Assembly (NCBI GenBank): GCA_002309175.1
Contig: DBWX01000014.1
Coordinates: 5,071-53,202, forward strand
Reading direction: 5' to 3'
DNA length: 48,132 nucleotides
Source of the DNA: Ruminococcaceae bacterium UBA1227
GTDB lineage: Bacteria > Bacillota > Clostridia > Oscillospirales > Acutalibacteraceae
Part shown: positions 8,188 to 15,804 of the stretch, piece by piece
Numbering within the stretch: position 1 is the first letter of the stretch
How the letters are laid out: every line of letters starts with the position of its first letter
Made by a program: the position numbers and the translations under genes
Notes under the pieces: generated by a model
What the model saw: only the letters and a program-made list of their open reading frames with translations
Database searches by the model: none
What the model was told of the DNA's origin: nothing

Positions 8188-11100
8188 ATGATACTGAAAG
8201 CACTTGAAATGCAGGGCTTCAAGTCCTTCCCCGACAAGACCGTTTTAGGTTTTGACAAGGGAATGACCGCTGTTGTCGGACCCAACGGTTCGGGAAAGAG
8301 TAATATCTCCGATGCCGTGCGCTGGGTTTTAGGCGAACAGTCAACAAAGAATCTCCGCGGATCAAAAATGGAAGATGTCATCTTCGGCGGAACGAGCATC
8401 CGAAAGGCGCTCGGCTACGCTGAGGTTACACTGCGTCTTGATAATAAGGACAGGAGCCTCAACAACGACAACGATGAGGTGTCCATTACAAGGCGCTATT
8501 TCCGCTCGGGTGAGAGCGAATACAGAATAAACGACCAGACCGTACGTTTAAAGGACGTAAATGAGCTTTTCATGGACACCGGTCTCGGTCGCGGCGGCTA
8601 CTCCATAGTTTCACAGGGTAAGGTCGCGGACATGGTGTCCGCGAAGTCGAAAGAACGCCGCGACATACTTGAGGAGGCGGCCGGAATCTCGCACTTCCGC
8701 TACAGAAGGACGGACGCGCTGCGCCGCCTTGAGCAGACGGAAGATAACCTCGTCCGCCTGCGTGACATACTCGCCGAACTCGAGAGCCGTGTCGGACCTC
8801 TTAAGGTTCAGAGCGAGAAGGCCGAGAAGTTCCTCGTCCTCGCCGAGGAGAAGAAGAAACTTGAGATAAGCCTCTGGCTCTACACGATTGACACCTTAAA
8901 GGAGCGTCTTCGTGACCAGGAGCACAAGATTGAAATCTCAGACTCCCAGTACAAGGCCATCGTTGAGGAACTTGAGGGAATCGATGCCAGGACAGAGGAG
9001 TGCTACAGGCGCTCACAGGAGATTGTCGTTGAAATAGAGACCATCCGTGAGAACATGGCTTCCTCGGATGAGAAGATCGGCGAGATAAACGCGAAGATTG
9101 CCGTAAACGAAAACAGCATTGAGCACAACAATCAGTCAATTGAACGTATAAAGAAGGAGATGGAGGAGGCCACCGGCGAGCGCACCGAGACCGAAGCCAA
9201 GATAAAAGAGGCCGAAGAAAGAATCGCGGCACTCGAGGCTGAGGTAAACGAAAAGCGCGAAGCCATGGCGGCCCTGACCGTTGATGTCGAAGGCCTGACA
9301 CAGGCCGACAGCGAGAACTCGGACAAGACTCTGGAACTTTCAGAGCAACTTACTGCCATCTCGGAGAAAATAGCTGACGCACGCGTGCGCAAGGCCGAAG
9401 CTCTCTCAAGTAAAGAAGAGATTCTCACAAGACATGAGAATGTCGACGAGAGCCGTGCGGAGCGCCAGGCGGTAATTGGAAAATTCGAAGAGGAGCAGAA
9501 GGCCGCCAAGGCGGATCTCGACTCCTGTCTTGAGACCATAACGAGCGTCTCGAATTCAATAGAGGGTTACAGACTCCGCGCCGAAAAGCGTGAAGAGAAG
9601 TTTGAGTCCCAGAAGGCCGAAGTGGAGAAGGCCCGTATTGAACTGCAGTCCAAAGAGGAACGTATCCTCATGCTCGAGGAACTCGAGAAGAACATGGACG
9701 GTTACCAGGGCAGCGTAAAGGCCGTCGTCAAAGAGGCCAAGCGAGGAGCACTCCGCGGTATCCACGGACCGCTTTCAAAACTCATAAAGGTAAAGGACGA
9801 GTACACGGTTGCAATTGAGACCGCGCTCGGAAACAATCTTCAGAATATTGTCGTCGACAGTGACGCGGACGCCAAGAAGGCCGTTCGTTTCCTCAAGGAG
9901 ACAAACGGCGGCCGTGCCACCTTCCTTCCGATTTCAGCCATAAAGCATAAGCCGCTTGATGAGAAGGGCCTTGATGACTGCTTCGGGTTCGTTGACATCG
10001 CCAGCAACCTTGTCAGCGCCGATAAGAAGTATGACGAAATAATAAAGAATCAGCTCTGCCGCACGGTTGTTGTCGAGGATCTCGACTCTGCCGTAACGAT
10101 GGGCAAGAAGTACAACCACCGTTTCAAGATAGTGACTCTTGACGGCCAGGTTATAAATGCCGGCGGTTCAATCACCGGCGGTTCCAAGGTAAAGCAGGCG
10201 GGTATGCTTGCCCGCTCCGGCAATATCGATGAGCTGAAGGGTTCACTTGAGAGCGACAGAAAGAAACTCGATGAACTGGAAGCTTCTTTCAAGGCGACAT
10301 CCGAGGAACTCGCAAAGGCAAAGGCAGACCTTGAGGCCTCAGAGGCTGATCTTATCACAGCAAATGAGGAGAAGGTCCGTGCTGAGAGTGCGCTGAAACT
10401 TGTCGAAGGACAGCTTCAGGGTGTACTCGATGCCGTACGTGAACTTGATGAGGAACAGGCGAATGATCAGCTCCGTATAAAGGAACTTGAAAAACTTGTC
10501 GCGGCTTCCGAGAAGGAAGAGGCCGATCTCACGGAAAAGGCCAAAGAGACCGAGGATAAGATTGCAGAACTCACGGGCAGCAGGGAGGACCTGCGCTTAA
10601 AGCGTGAGGAGATGGCTGAGAAGTCCCGCGAACTTGAAGTTCAGGAGGTCGCGCTCTCAAAGGATATCCAGGCGAACAGGGACATAATCGAAGGTCTCCG
10701 CGCCGCGACGGAATCCTCTGTCAGCAAGGAGGACACCCTCGGTGCCGAGATAAAGGCGCTCGAGGAACTAAACGCCGCAACAGAAAAGGAAAACGAAGAA
10801 CTCTGCGCAGAGGTGCAGGCTGTCAAGGACGGCAGTATAGCCGCAGAGCAGAAAATAGAGGAGCTCACCGCCGAGCGCCAGAAGGCCGAGGCGGATTCCA
10901 CCGGACTCCGTCAGCTCGAGCGCGAGAAAGGTCTCGAGCGTGAGCGTCTTTCAAACGACCTTGCCCGCCTCTCCGAGCAGAAGGCAAATATGCTTCGCGA
11001 GTATGAGGAGACGGAGAACAAGCTCTATGAGGAATATCAGCTGACAAGGCGCGAGGCCTCGGAGATATCCGATCCGGCCGAGAACCCGAAGGAGACACGC

Positions 11101-11757
11101 GCAGACCTCAGCGAGGTTAAAAACAAGATAAAAGCTCTCGGTTCCGTAAATGTCGGAGCCATAGAGGAGTATAAGGAAGTTTCGAAGCGCTACGAGTTCA
11201 TGAGCACTCAGCTTTCGGATGTTGAAGTTTCAAAGGCAGAACTCATTAAACTCATCGACGAACTTACTTCCAATATGGCCGTTCAGTTCCGTGAGCAGTT
11301 TGCCAGAATCAACAAGGCCTTCGGCGAGACCTTCGCTGAGCTCTTCGACGGCGGTAAGGCGGAACTTCTGCTCGAGGACGAACTCGACATACTCGAGTCG
11401 CCCATAGAGATCAAGGTTCAGCCGCCGGGCAAGAATGTACAGAACATCGACCTTCTCTCCGGCGGTGAAAAGGGACTTTCGGCAATTGCGCTTCTCTTTG
11501 CGATTCTGAAAGTTACGCCTGCACCGTTCTGTATTTTCGACGAGGTTGAGGCGGCGCTTGACGATATCAACGTTGCCCGCTATGCCCAGTATGTCCGCCG
11601 CATGACGAGAAATACCCAGTTCATCCTCATCACGCACCGCCGCGGCACAATGGAGGAATCCGATATCCTCTACGGTGTCACGATGCAGGAGGAGGGCGTC
11701 TCGAAGCTGCTTGAACTCAAGACGGCTGAGATGGCGAAGAAACTCGGACTGAACTAA
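8188..11757 (+). CDS. smc: Chromosome segregation protein SMC
   Basis: This is the SMC subunit of the bacterial condensin-like complex with ScpA and ScpB, which compacts and separates sister chromosomes. The 1189-aa product has Walker A GPNGSGKSN (residues 31-39). Two long coiled-coil arms rich in Glu, Lys and Ala follow, with a globular hinge at about 505-670 (contains GNNLQNIVV and GGSITGGSKVKQ). The ABC signature LSGGEKGLSAIALLFA and Walker B FCIFDEVEAALD lie in the C-terminal head. Length matches the family. scpA and scpB are not in the window. Directly downstream is ftsY, the usual order in Firmicutes. Confidence 0.97.
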   Translation: MILKALEMQGFKSFPDKTVLGFDKGMTAVVGPNGSGKSNISDAVRWVLGEQSTKNLRGSKMEDVIFGGTSIRKALGYAEVTLRLDNKDRSLNNDNDEVSITRRYFRSGESEYRINDQTVRLKDVNELFMDTGLGRGGYSIVSQGKVADMVSAKSKERRDILEEAAGISHFRYRRTDALRRLEQTEDNLVRLRDILAELESRVGPLKVQSEKAEKFLVLAEEKKKLEISLWLYTIDTLKERLRDQEHKIEISDSQYKAIVEELEGIDARTEECYRRSQEIVVEIETIRENMASSDEKIGEINAKIAVNENSIEHNNQSIERIKKEMEEATGERTETEAKIKEAEERIAALEAEVNEKREAMAALTVDVEGLTQADSENSDKTLELSEQLTAISEKIADARVRKAEALSSKEEILTRHENVDESRAERQAVIGKFEEEQKAAKADLDSCLETITSVSNSIEGYRLRAEKREEKFESQKAEVEKARIELQSKEERILMLEELEKNMDGYQGSVKAVVKEAKRGALRGIHGPLSKLIKVKDEYTVAIETALGNNLQNIVVDSDADAKKAVRFLKETNGGRATFLPISAIKHKPLDEKGLDDCFGFVDIASNLVSADKKYDEIIKNQLCRTVVVEDLDSAVTMGKKYNHRFKIVTLDGQVINAGGSITGGSKVKQAGMLARSGNIDELKGSLESDRKKLDELEASFKATSEELAKAKADLEASEADLITANEEKVRAESALKLVEGQLQGVLDAVRELDEEQANDQLRIKELEKLVAASEKEEADLTEKAKETEDKIAELTGSREDLRLKREEMAEKSRELEVQEVALSKDIQANRDIIEGLRAATESSVSKEDTLGAEIKALEELNAATEKENEELCAEVQAVKDGSIAAEQKIEELTAERQKAEADSTGLRQLEREKGLERERLSNDLARLSEQKANMLREYEETENKLYEEYQLTRREASEISDPAENPKETRADLSEVKNKIKALGSVNVGAIEEYKEVSKRYEFMSTQLSDVEVSKAELIKLIDELTSNMAVQFREQFARINKAFGETFAELFDGGKAELLLEDELDILESPIEIKVQPPGKNVQNIDLLSGGEKGLSAIALLFAILKVTPAPFCIFDEVEAALDDINVARYAQYVRRMTRNTQFILITHRRGTMEESDILYGVTMQEEGVSKLLELKTAEMAKKLGLN

Positions 11758-11767
11758 AGGAGCAGAG

Positions 11768-13270
11768 ATGGGAATTTTCAACAGAAAGATAAACAAAGGC
11801 ATGAAGAAGACCCGCGATCAGTTCTCGGGGAACATAAACAATGTCCTTGATGCCTTTGACGAGATAGGCGACGAGCTCTACGACGAGCTTGTGGAAGTGC
11901 TTATCATGGGCGATGTAGGTGTCTCCACAGCCACTTACATTGTTGATGAGGTCAAGGACCGCGTGGGCAAAAAGGGTGTGGAACACCCGCAGGAGGTCCG
12001 CGAGGTCATAAAGGAAGTCGTCGCCGAGATGCTCGGCGAGGACCAGACCATTGACTTCGTTACCACGCCGGCTGTCATTTTGGTTGTCGGTGTAAACGGC
12101 GTCGGCAAGACCACCACGATAGGCAAGATGGCCCATTATTTCAATACACAGGGCAAGAAAGTCATCCTCGGCGCAGCGGACACTTTCCGTGCCGCCGCCA
12201 TTGACCAGCTCGAAATCTGGGCTGAGCGCGCGGGCGTGGAGATTGTCAAACACAAGGAGGGCGCGGACCCCGCGGCCGTAGTGTTTGACACCATCAATGC
12301 CGGCGTCGCCAGGAACTCCGACATAATAATCATCGACACGGCCGGCCGTCTTCACAACAAGAAGCACCTTATGGACGAGCTCAATAAGATTTTCCGTGTC
12401 ATAGACCGTGAACTTCCGTACTCGGACCGTGAAATATTCCTCGTGCTTGACGCAACTACGGGACAGAATGCCGTAAGCCAGGCCAAGGAGTTCATGGGCG
12501 TAACCGAAGTTTCCGGTATTATTCTGACAAAACTTGACGGCACCGCGAGAGGCGGCGTCGTACTTTCAATAAAGAACGACCTTAAAATTCCGGTCAAGTT
12601 CATCGGCGTAGGCGAAGGTCTTGATGACCTTCAGCCCTTCTCCGCCGAGACTTTTGCCGCATCACTCTTCGATGTTGCACCGCCTGAGGACGCCTCAAAC
12701 TACGAACCGATTATTACGGTCAACGAGGAACGTCTCGCGCGCGACAAGGCGGAGGCCGCCGCACGTGAGGTTGAGCGTCAGGCGGCTCTTGCCGCTGAGG
12801 CGGAGCGTCTTTCGAAGGAGAACCTCGAGGCCACCGTTGAGGACGCGCTCGACGAGGATGTTGAGGTCCGCGGCGATGCGGCTGATGATATCGGCGACTT
12901 CATTGAGGACCTCTACGAGGAGATTCTCGAGAAGTTCGACGAGACTGACGAGCCTGAGTCCGAGGAGAGTCCTGTTGAGGAGGCTGTCGAAGAGACAGTT
13001 GAAGAGATAGTCGAGGAAGCCGAAGCGGAGGCTGAAGCTGAAAAAGAGACAGAAAAAGAGGAACTGGAAGAAGTTCAGGAAATCGCCGCAGTGCTCGAAG
13101 GCATGACCGAGGAGAAGGAAGAACCTGCAGAGGAGCCCGCAGAGGAATCTGCAGAAGAGCCTGCTGAGGAACCTGCCGGGGAAGAACCGAAGAAAGAGGA
13201 GAAACCCAAGAAGGAGAAGAAGAGCTTCTGGGGAGGACTTTTCGGCGGTTCGGGAGAGTATATAGGATGA
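11768..13270 (+). CDS. ftsY: Signal recognition particle receptor FtsY with C-terminal acidic extension
   Basis: FtsY is the GTPase receptor that docks SRP-ribosome complexes at the membrane. The NG domain starts almost at residue 1: N domain about 1-95, then G1 GVNGVGKTTT (108-117), DTFRAAA, DTAGR, TKLDGTARGG and GVGEGLDDL (about 280), ending near 300. About 200 further residues follow, which is odd. They comprise an Ala/Glu/Arg-rich stretch, a very acidic region with EEPA-type repeats (451-470), and a basic tail ending KKEKKSFWGGLFGG. In E. coli FtsY an acidic A domain with a basic/aromatic membrane motif (KEKKRGFFSWLGFG) lies at the N-terminus. Here those elements appear to be at the other end. 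The GGAG site before 11768 and the lack of an open upstream extension support this start. Confidence 0.95.
   Translation: MGIFNRKINKGMKKTRDQFSGNINNVLDAFDEIGDELYDELVEVLIMGDVGVSTATYIVDEVKDRVGKKGVEHPQEVREVIKEVVAEMLGEDQTIDFVTTPAVILVVGVNGVGKTTTIGKMAHYFNTQGKKVILGAADTFRAAAIDQLEIWAERAGVEIVKHKEGADPAAVVFDTINAGVARNSDIIIIDTAGRLHNKKHLMDELNKIFRVIDRELPYSDREIFLVLDATTGQNAVSQAKEFMGVTEVSGIILTKLDGTARGGVVLSIKNDLKIPVKFIGVGEGLDDLQPFSAETFAASLFDVAPPEDASNYEPIITVNEERLARDKAEAAAREVERQAALAAEAERLSKENLEATVEDALDEDVEVRGDAADDIGDFIEDLYEEILEKFDETDEPESEESPVEEAVEETVEEIVEEAEAEAEAEKETEKEELEEVQEIAAVLEGMTEEKEEPAEEPAEESAEEPAEEPAGEEPKKEEKPKKEKKSFWGGLFGGSGEYIG
13118..13177 (+). repeat. Tandem 12-bp coding repeat in ftsY (EEPA units)
   Basis: Five consecutive 12-nt units encode EEPA, EEPA, EESA, EEPA, EEPA (residues 451-470 of FtsY). 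Codons vary between units (GAA/GAG, CCT/CCC, GCA/GCT/GCC). The protein repeat is therefore kept while the DNA has drifted, which argues against a very recent slippage expansion. Confidence 0.85.
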
Positions 13271-13905
13271 TCTTTTTAGCCGCAACTTCCAATAAGGACA
13301 AGATAATTGAATTTCACAGAATACTCGGACATCTGGGTATTGAGTTCAAGACAGCCGAAGAACTCGGCATAGAGCTTCCCGAAGTCGAGGAGAACGGAAC
13401 CACTTTTGCGGAGAACGCTCTCTTAAAGGCGCGGAGCGGGGCCGAGGCGTCGGGGTACCCGACACTCGCAGATGACTCCGGCATCTGCGTCGATGCCCTG
13501 GGCGGAGCCCCCGGCATCTACTCGGCCAGATACAGCGGATCCGAAGGTGACGCCCGCGGCGATAAAAACGCCGCGAACAACGCGAAGCTCCTTCGGGAAC
13601 TGGGCGACCTGCCCCTTGAAAAACGCACGGCGCATTACACCTGCGCCATAGCCTGCGTCTTTCCGGACGGCCGCGAACTTGTGACCGAAGGTTATTGCTT
13701 CGGCCATATCGGCTTTGAGGAGCGCGGCACAAACGGCTTCGGATACGATCCGCTCGTACTCATAAACACCGAAGCCGAAGCGACTGAAGGCGCCGCGCCC
13801 GGAGAACTCACTTTCGGGGAAATCCCCTCAGAAGTCAAAGACACCATGAGTCACAGAAGCAGGGCACTGGAAAAGATGTGCGAACTGCTGAAGAGTGAAC
13901 TTTAA
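13267..13905 (+). CDS. rdgB: Non-canonical purine NTP pyrophosphatase (RdgB/HAM1)
   Basis: This enzyme hydrolyses dITP, ITP and XTP to monophosphates, keeping deaminated purines out of DNA and RNA. The 212-aa product has the N-terminal substrate loop ATSNKDKI. It also has the central signature ADDSGICVDALGGAPGIYSARYSG and the C-terminal GTNGFGYDPL and SHRSRAL blocks. A short insertion, TEAEATEGAAPGELTFGE, precedes the C-terminal signature, where shorter homologues read directly into TFAE. The ATG overlaps the ftsY stop (ATGA). Confidence 0.95.
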   Translation: MIFLAATSNKDKIIEFHRILGHLGIEFKTAEELGIELPEVEENGTTFAENALLKARSGAEASGYPTLADDSGICVDALGGAPGIYSARYSGSEGDARGDKNAANNAKLLRELGDLPLEKRTAHYTCAIACVFPDGRELVTEGYCFGHIGFEERGTNGFGYDPLVLINTEAEATEGAAPGELTFGEIPSEVKDTMSHRSRALEKMCELLKSEL

Positions 13906-13914
13906 GGAGTATAT

Positions 13915-14292
13915 ATGGACAGTAAGGAAAGAGCAAAGTTCAGAGCACAGGCGCACAGTCTCACACCGGCCTTCCAGGTAGGCAAGTACGGTGTGACAGA
14001 GGCTGTCGTGAAGCAGACCGAAGAGGTACTCGACGCGAAGGAACTCATAAAGGTCAAGGTCCTGCTTGAGTCCTGCCCCGAGACACCGCGGGAGGTCGCG
14101 GACAGACTTGCCGAAAAGACCGGTGCTGATGTCATCAGTGTTATCGGCGGTGTTGTCACGCTCTACAGATACAGTTATCCGCTTCATGAGAAGGCCATGA
14201 AAAAGGCCGCGAACATAAGGCGGGCAAAAGAGGCTGCCGCAGGAAATAATTACAGAGGCCGCCTCGACAAGGAGAAGAAATGGAAAAAATAG
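13915..14292 (+). CDS. yhbY: YhbY/CRM-domain RNA-binding protein
   Basis: A small CRM-domain protein associated with assembling ribosomal large subunits. The fold-defining stretch includes FRAQAHSLTPAFQVGKYGVTEAVV and ELIKVKVL, then VISVIGGVVTLYRYS. The loop GKYG corresponds to the conserved GxxG RNA-contact loop. At 125 aa it is longer than the roughly 97-aa standard. The extra part is a basic C-terminal tail rich in Lys and Arg, likely to add RNA affinity. Its end overlaps nadD by 13 nt in a different frame. The order yhbY-nadD-yqeK-rsfS is conserved in Firmicutes. Confidence 0.93.
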   Translation: MDSKERAKFRAQAHSLTPAFQVGKYGVTEAVVKQTEEVLDAKELIKVKVLLESCPETPREVADRLAEKTGADVISVIGGVVTLYRYSYPLHEKAMKKAANIRRAKEAAAGNNYRGRLDKEKKWKK

Positions 14293-14888
14293 GCATCTTC
14301 GGCGGAACCTTCAACCCGCCGCATGTCGGACATCTGAATATTGCAAGAACGTTCGCGGCGGAATACGGTCTCGACCGAGTGCTTATTATCCCGACCTATG
14401 TGCCGCCGCATAAGGCGAGCCCGGGTCTCGCCCCCGCCGCCGCGCGGGTTGAGATGTGCAGACGCACATTCACGGATCCCGTCTTCGAGGTCTCGACCAT
14501 AGAGATCGACAGGAAGGGAAAAAGCTATACTTATGACACTCTGCGCCAGCTTAAAGGAATGTACAGATGTGCAAAGTTCTACTTCCTCTGCGGAGACGAT
14601 ATGCTGATGAGTCTCCACAGATGGTACAGACCGGAAGGTATTTTGAAGTACTGCACGGTGGTGGCTTCTGTACGCTCGGACAAACTTGATTTGTCGGACC
14701 TTGAGGCATATGCGAAGGAGTATTTTCCTTCACAGAATAAATGCGGCAGAATAGAGTTCATGCCGATTGAACCACTGGAACTCTCGTCAACCGAGATAAG
14801 GACAAAACTGAAAAACGGCGAGTCCGTTGAAGGACTTGTCACAAAAGATACATTTGACTTTATTAAGTCGGAGGACCTCTATCTATGA
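14280..14888 (+). CDS. nadD: Nicotinate-nucleotide adenylyltransferase
   Basis: NadD joins nicotinate mononucleotide and ATP to make deamido-NAD, a late step of NAD synthesis. The 202-aa nucleotidyltransferase has GGTFNPPHVGH (residues 8-18) with the HxGH catalytic histidines. It also has FLCGDDML in the middle and the ATP-contact motif SSTEIR near the C-terminus. Length is standard. The gene begins within the last codons of yhbY and ends with an ATGA overlap into yqeK. Confidence 0.96.
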   Translation: MEKIGIFGGTFNPPHVGHLNIARTFAAEYGLDRVLIIPTYVPPHKASPGLAPAAARVEMCRRTFTDPVFEVSTIEIDRKGKSYTYDTLRQLKGMYRCAKFYFLCGDDMLMSLHRWYRPEGILKYCTVVASVRSDKLDLSDLEAYAKEYFPSQNKCGRIEFMPIEPLELSSTEIRTKLKNGESVEGLVTKDTFDFIKSEDLYL

Positions 14889-15463
14889 TCGAACGCAAAG
14901 ATGAATTCATTGCGGTAATGAAGGAGAAGCTGCAGGAGAGAAGGTTTTTACATTCGCTCAATGTAGCCGATGCCGCCGTAAAACTGGCGGAGAGATACGG
15001 AGAGGATACGGAGCGGGCATATATCTGCGGTCTTCTCCACGATATTGAGAAAAACTCTCCGGATGAGGAGCAGAAGGAATATATGCTCCGCTTTCCGGAT
15101 ATTCCCGAGGTGGTCATAAAGACGCCGAAGCTCTGGCACGCACCTGCCGGCGCAGCGTTCATACGTGACGAGCTCGGCATAGATGATGAGGAGATGGTTT
15201 CCGCCATCCGTTATCACACAACCGCGAAGGCAGATATGACGATGCTTGAGAAGATTATCTACATCGCCGATTTCATTTCGGACGAGAGGGATTATCCCGG
15301 AGTCGATGAGGTCCGCGAAGCCGCCTTCCGCGACATAGATGAAGCTGTGCTTATAGGCACGCGCTTCACGCTCCAGGACCTGCTTCGTCAGGACAGAGTG
15401 ATAAATCAGGATACGATAGACGCATATAATGAAGTGTGTAAAAAAAGAGAGGAACAGAAATGA
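14885..15463 (+). CDS. yqeK: HD-domain hydrolase YqeK (symmetrical Ap4A hydrolase family)
   Basis: A 192-aa HD phosphohydrolase. The first histidine is in FLHSLNVAD (His23) and the HD pair in GLLHDIEKN (His52-Asp53). A further metal ligand region is IRYHTT, and IYIADFISDERDYPGV is a family hallmark. YqeK proteins of Firmicutes are reported to split diadenosine tetraphosphate symmetrically into two ADP, limiting this stress nucleotide. It lies between nadD and rsfS with 4-nt overlaps on both sides. Confidence 0.93.
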   Translation: MIERKDEFIAVMKEKLQERRFLHSLNVADAAVKLAERYGEDTERAYICGLLHDIEKNSPDEEQKEYMLRFPDIPEVVIKTPKLWHAPAGAAFIRDELGIDDEEMVSAIRYHTTAKADMTMLEKIIYIADFISDERDYPGVDEVREAAFRDIDEAVLIGTRFTLQDLLRQDRVINQDTIDAYNEVCKKREEQK

Positions 15464-15792
15464 CAGCACAGGAAAAAGTAAAGATAATCACTGACGCGCT
15501 CGACAGCAAAAAGGCTGTTGACATAAAAGTCCTGAAGATAGATGACCTGACTGTTCTGACTGAGTATTTCGTCATTGCAAACGGTACATCTACGACTCAG
15601 GTGCGCGCTCTGGCCGATGAGGTCGACTTCAAGACCGAAGAGGCCGGCGAGAAGGGCCGACTCGAGGGCAAGGCCTCGGACTGGCAGCTTCTGGACTTCG
15701 GCGATGTAATTGTTCACATTTTTACCGAGGAAGCCCGTGAGCATTACAATATTGAAAAGCTCTGGGCAGACGCAGAAGAAGTAACCCTTTAA
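15460..15792 (+). CDS. rsfS: Ribosomal silencing factor RsfS
   Basis: RsfS binds ribosomal protein uL14 and stops the subunits from joining when nutrients are low. The 110-aa product shows the family blocks ALDSKKAVDIKVLKIDDLT, FVIANGTSTTQVRALADEV and WQLLDFGDVIVHIFTEEARE. The length is usual. It overlaps yqeK (ATGA), and leuS starts 12 bp after its stop behind an AAGGAG site. Confidence 0.95.
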   Translation: MTAQEKVKIITDALDSKKAVDIKVLKIDDLTVLTEYFVIANGTSTTQVRALADEVDFKTEEAGEKGRLEGKASDWQLLDFGDVIVHIFTEEAREHYNIEKLWADAEEVTL

Positions 15793-15804
15793 GGAGAAGA
15801 TAAA

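Noticed and set aside
12695..13285. 196-codon open frame on the minus strand opposite the end of ftsY, rich in Leu and Phe.
   Set aside because: It is the complement of GAG/GAA repeats (CTC/TTC); no start signal, no recognisable product, and ftsY is clearly the real gene.
15793..15804. T-box or other leader riboswitch for leuS.
   Set aside because: Only 12 bp separate rsfS and leuS, too short for a T-box; the hisS leader is likewise only a terminator and a ribosome binding site.
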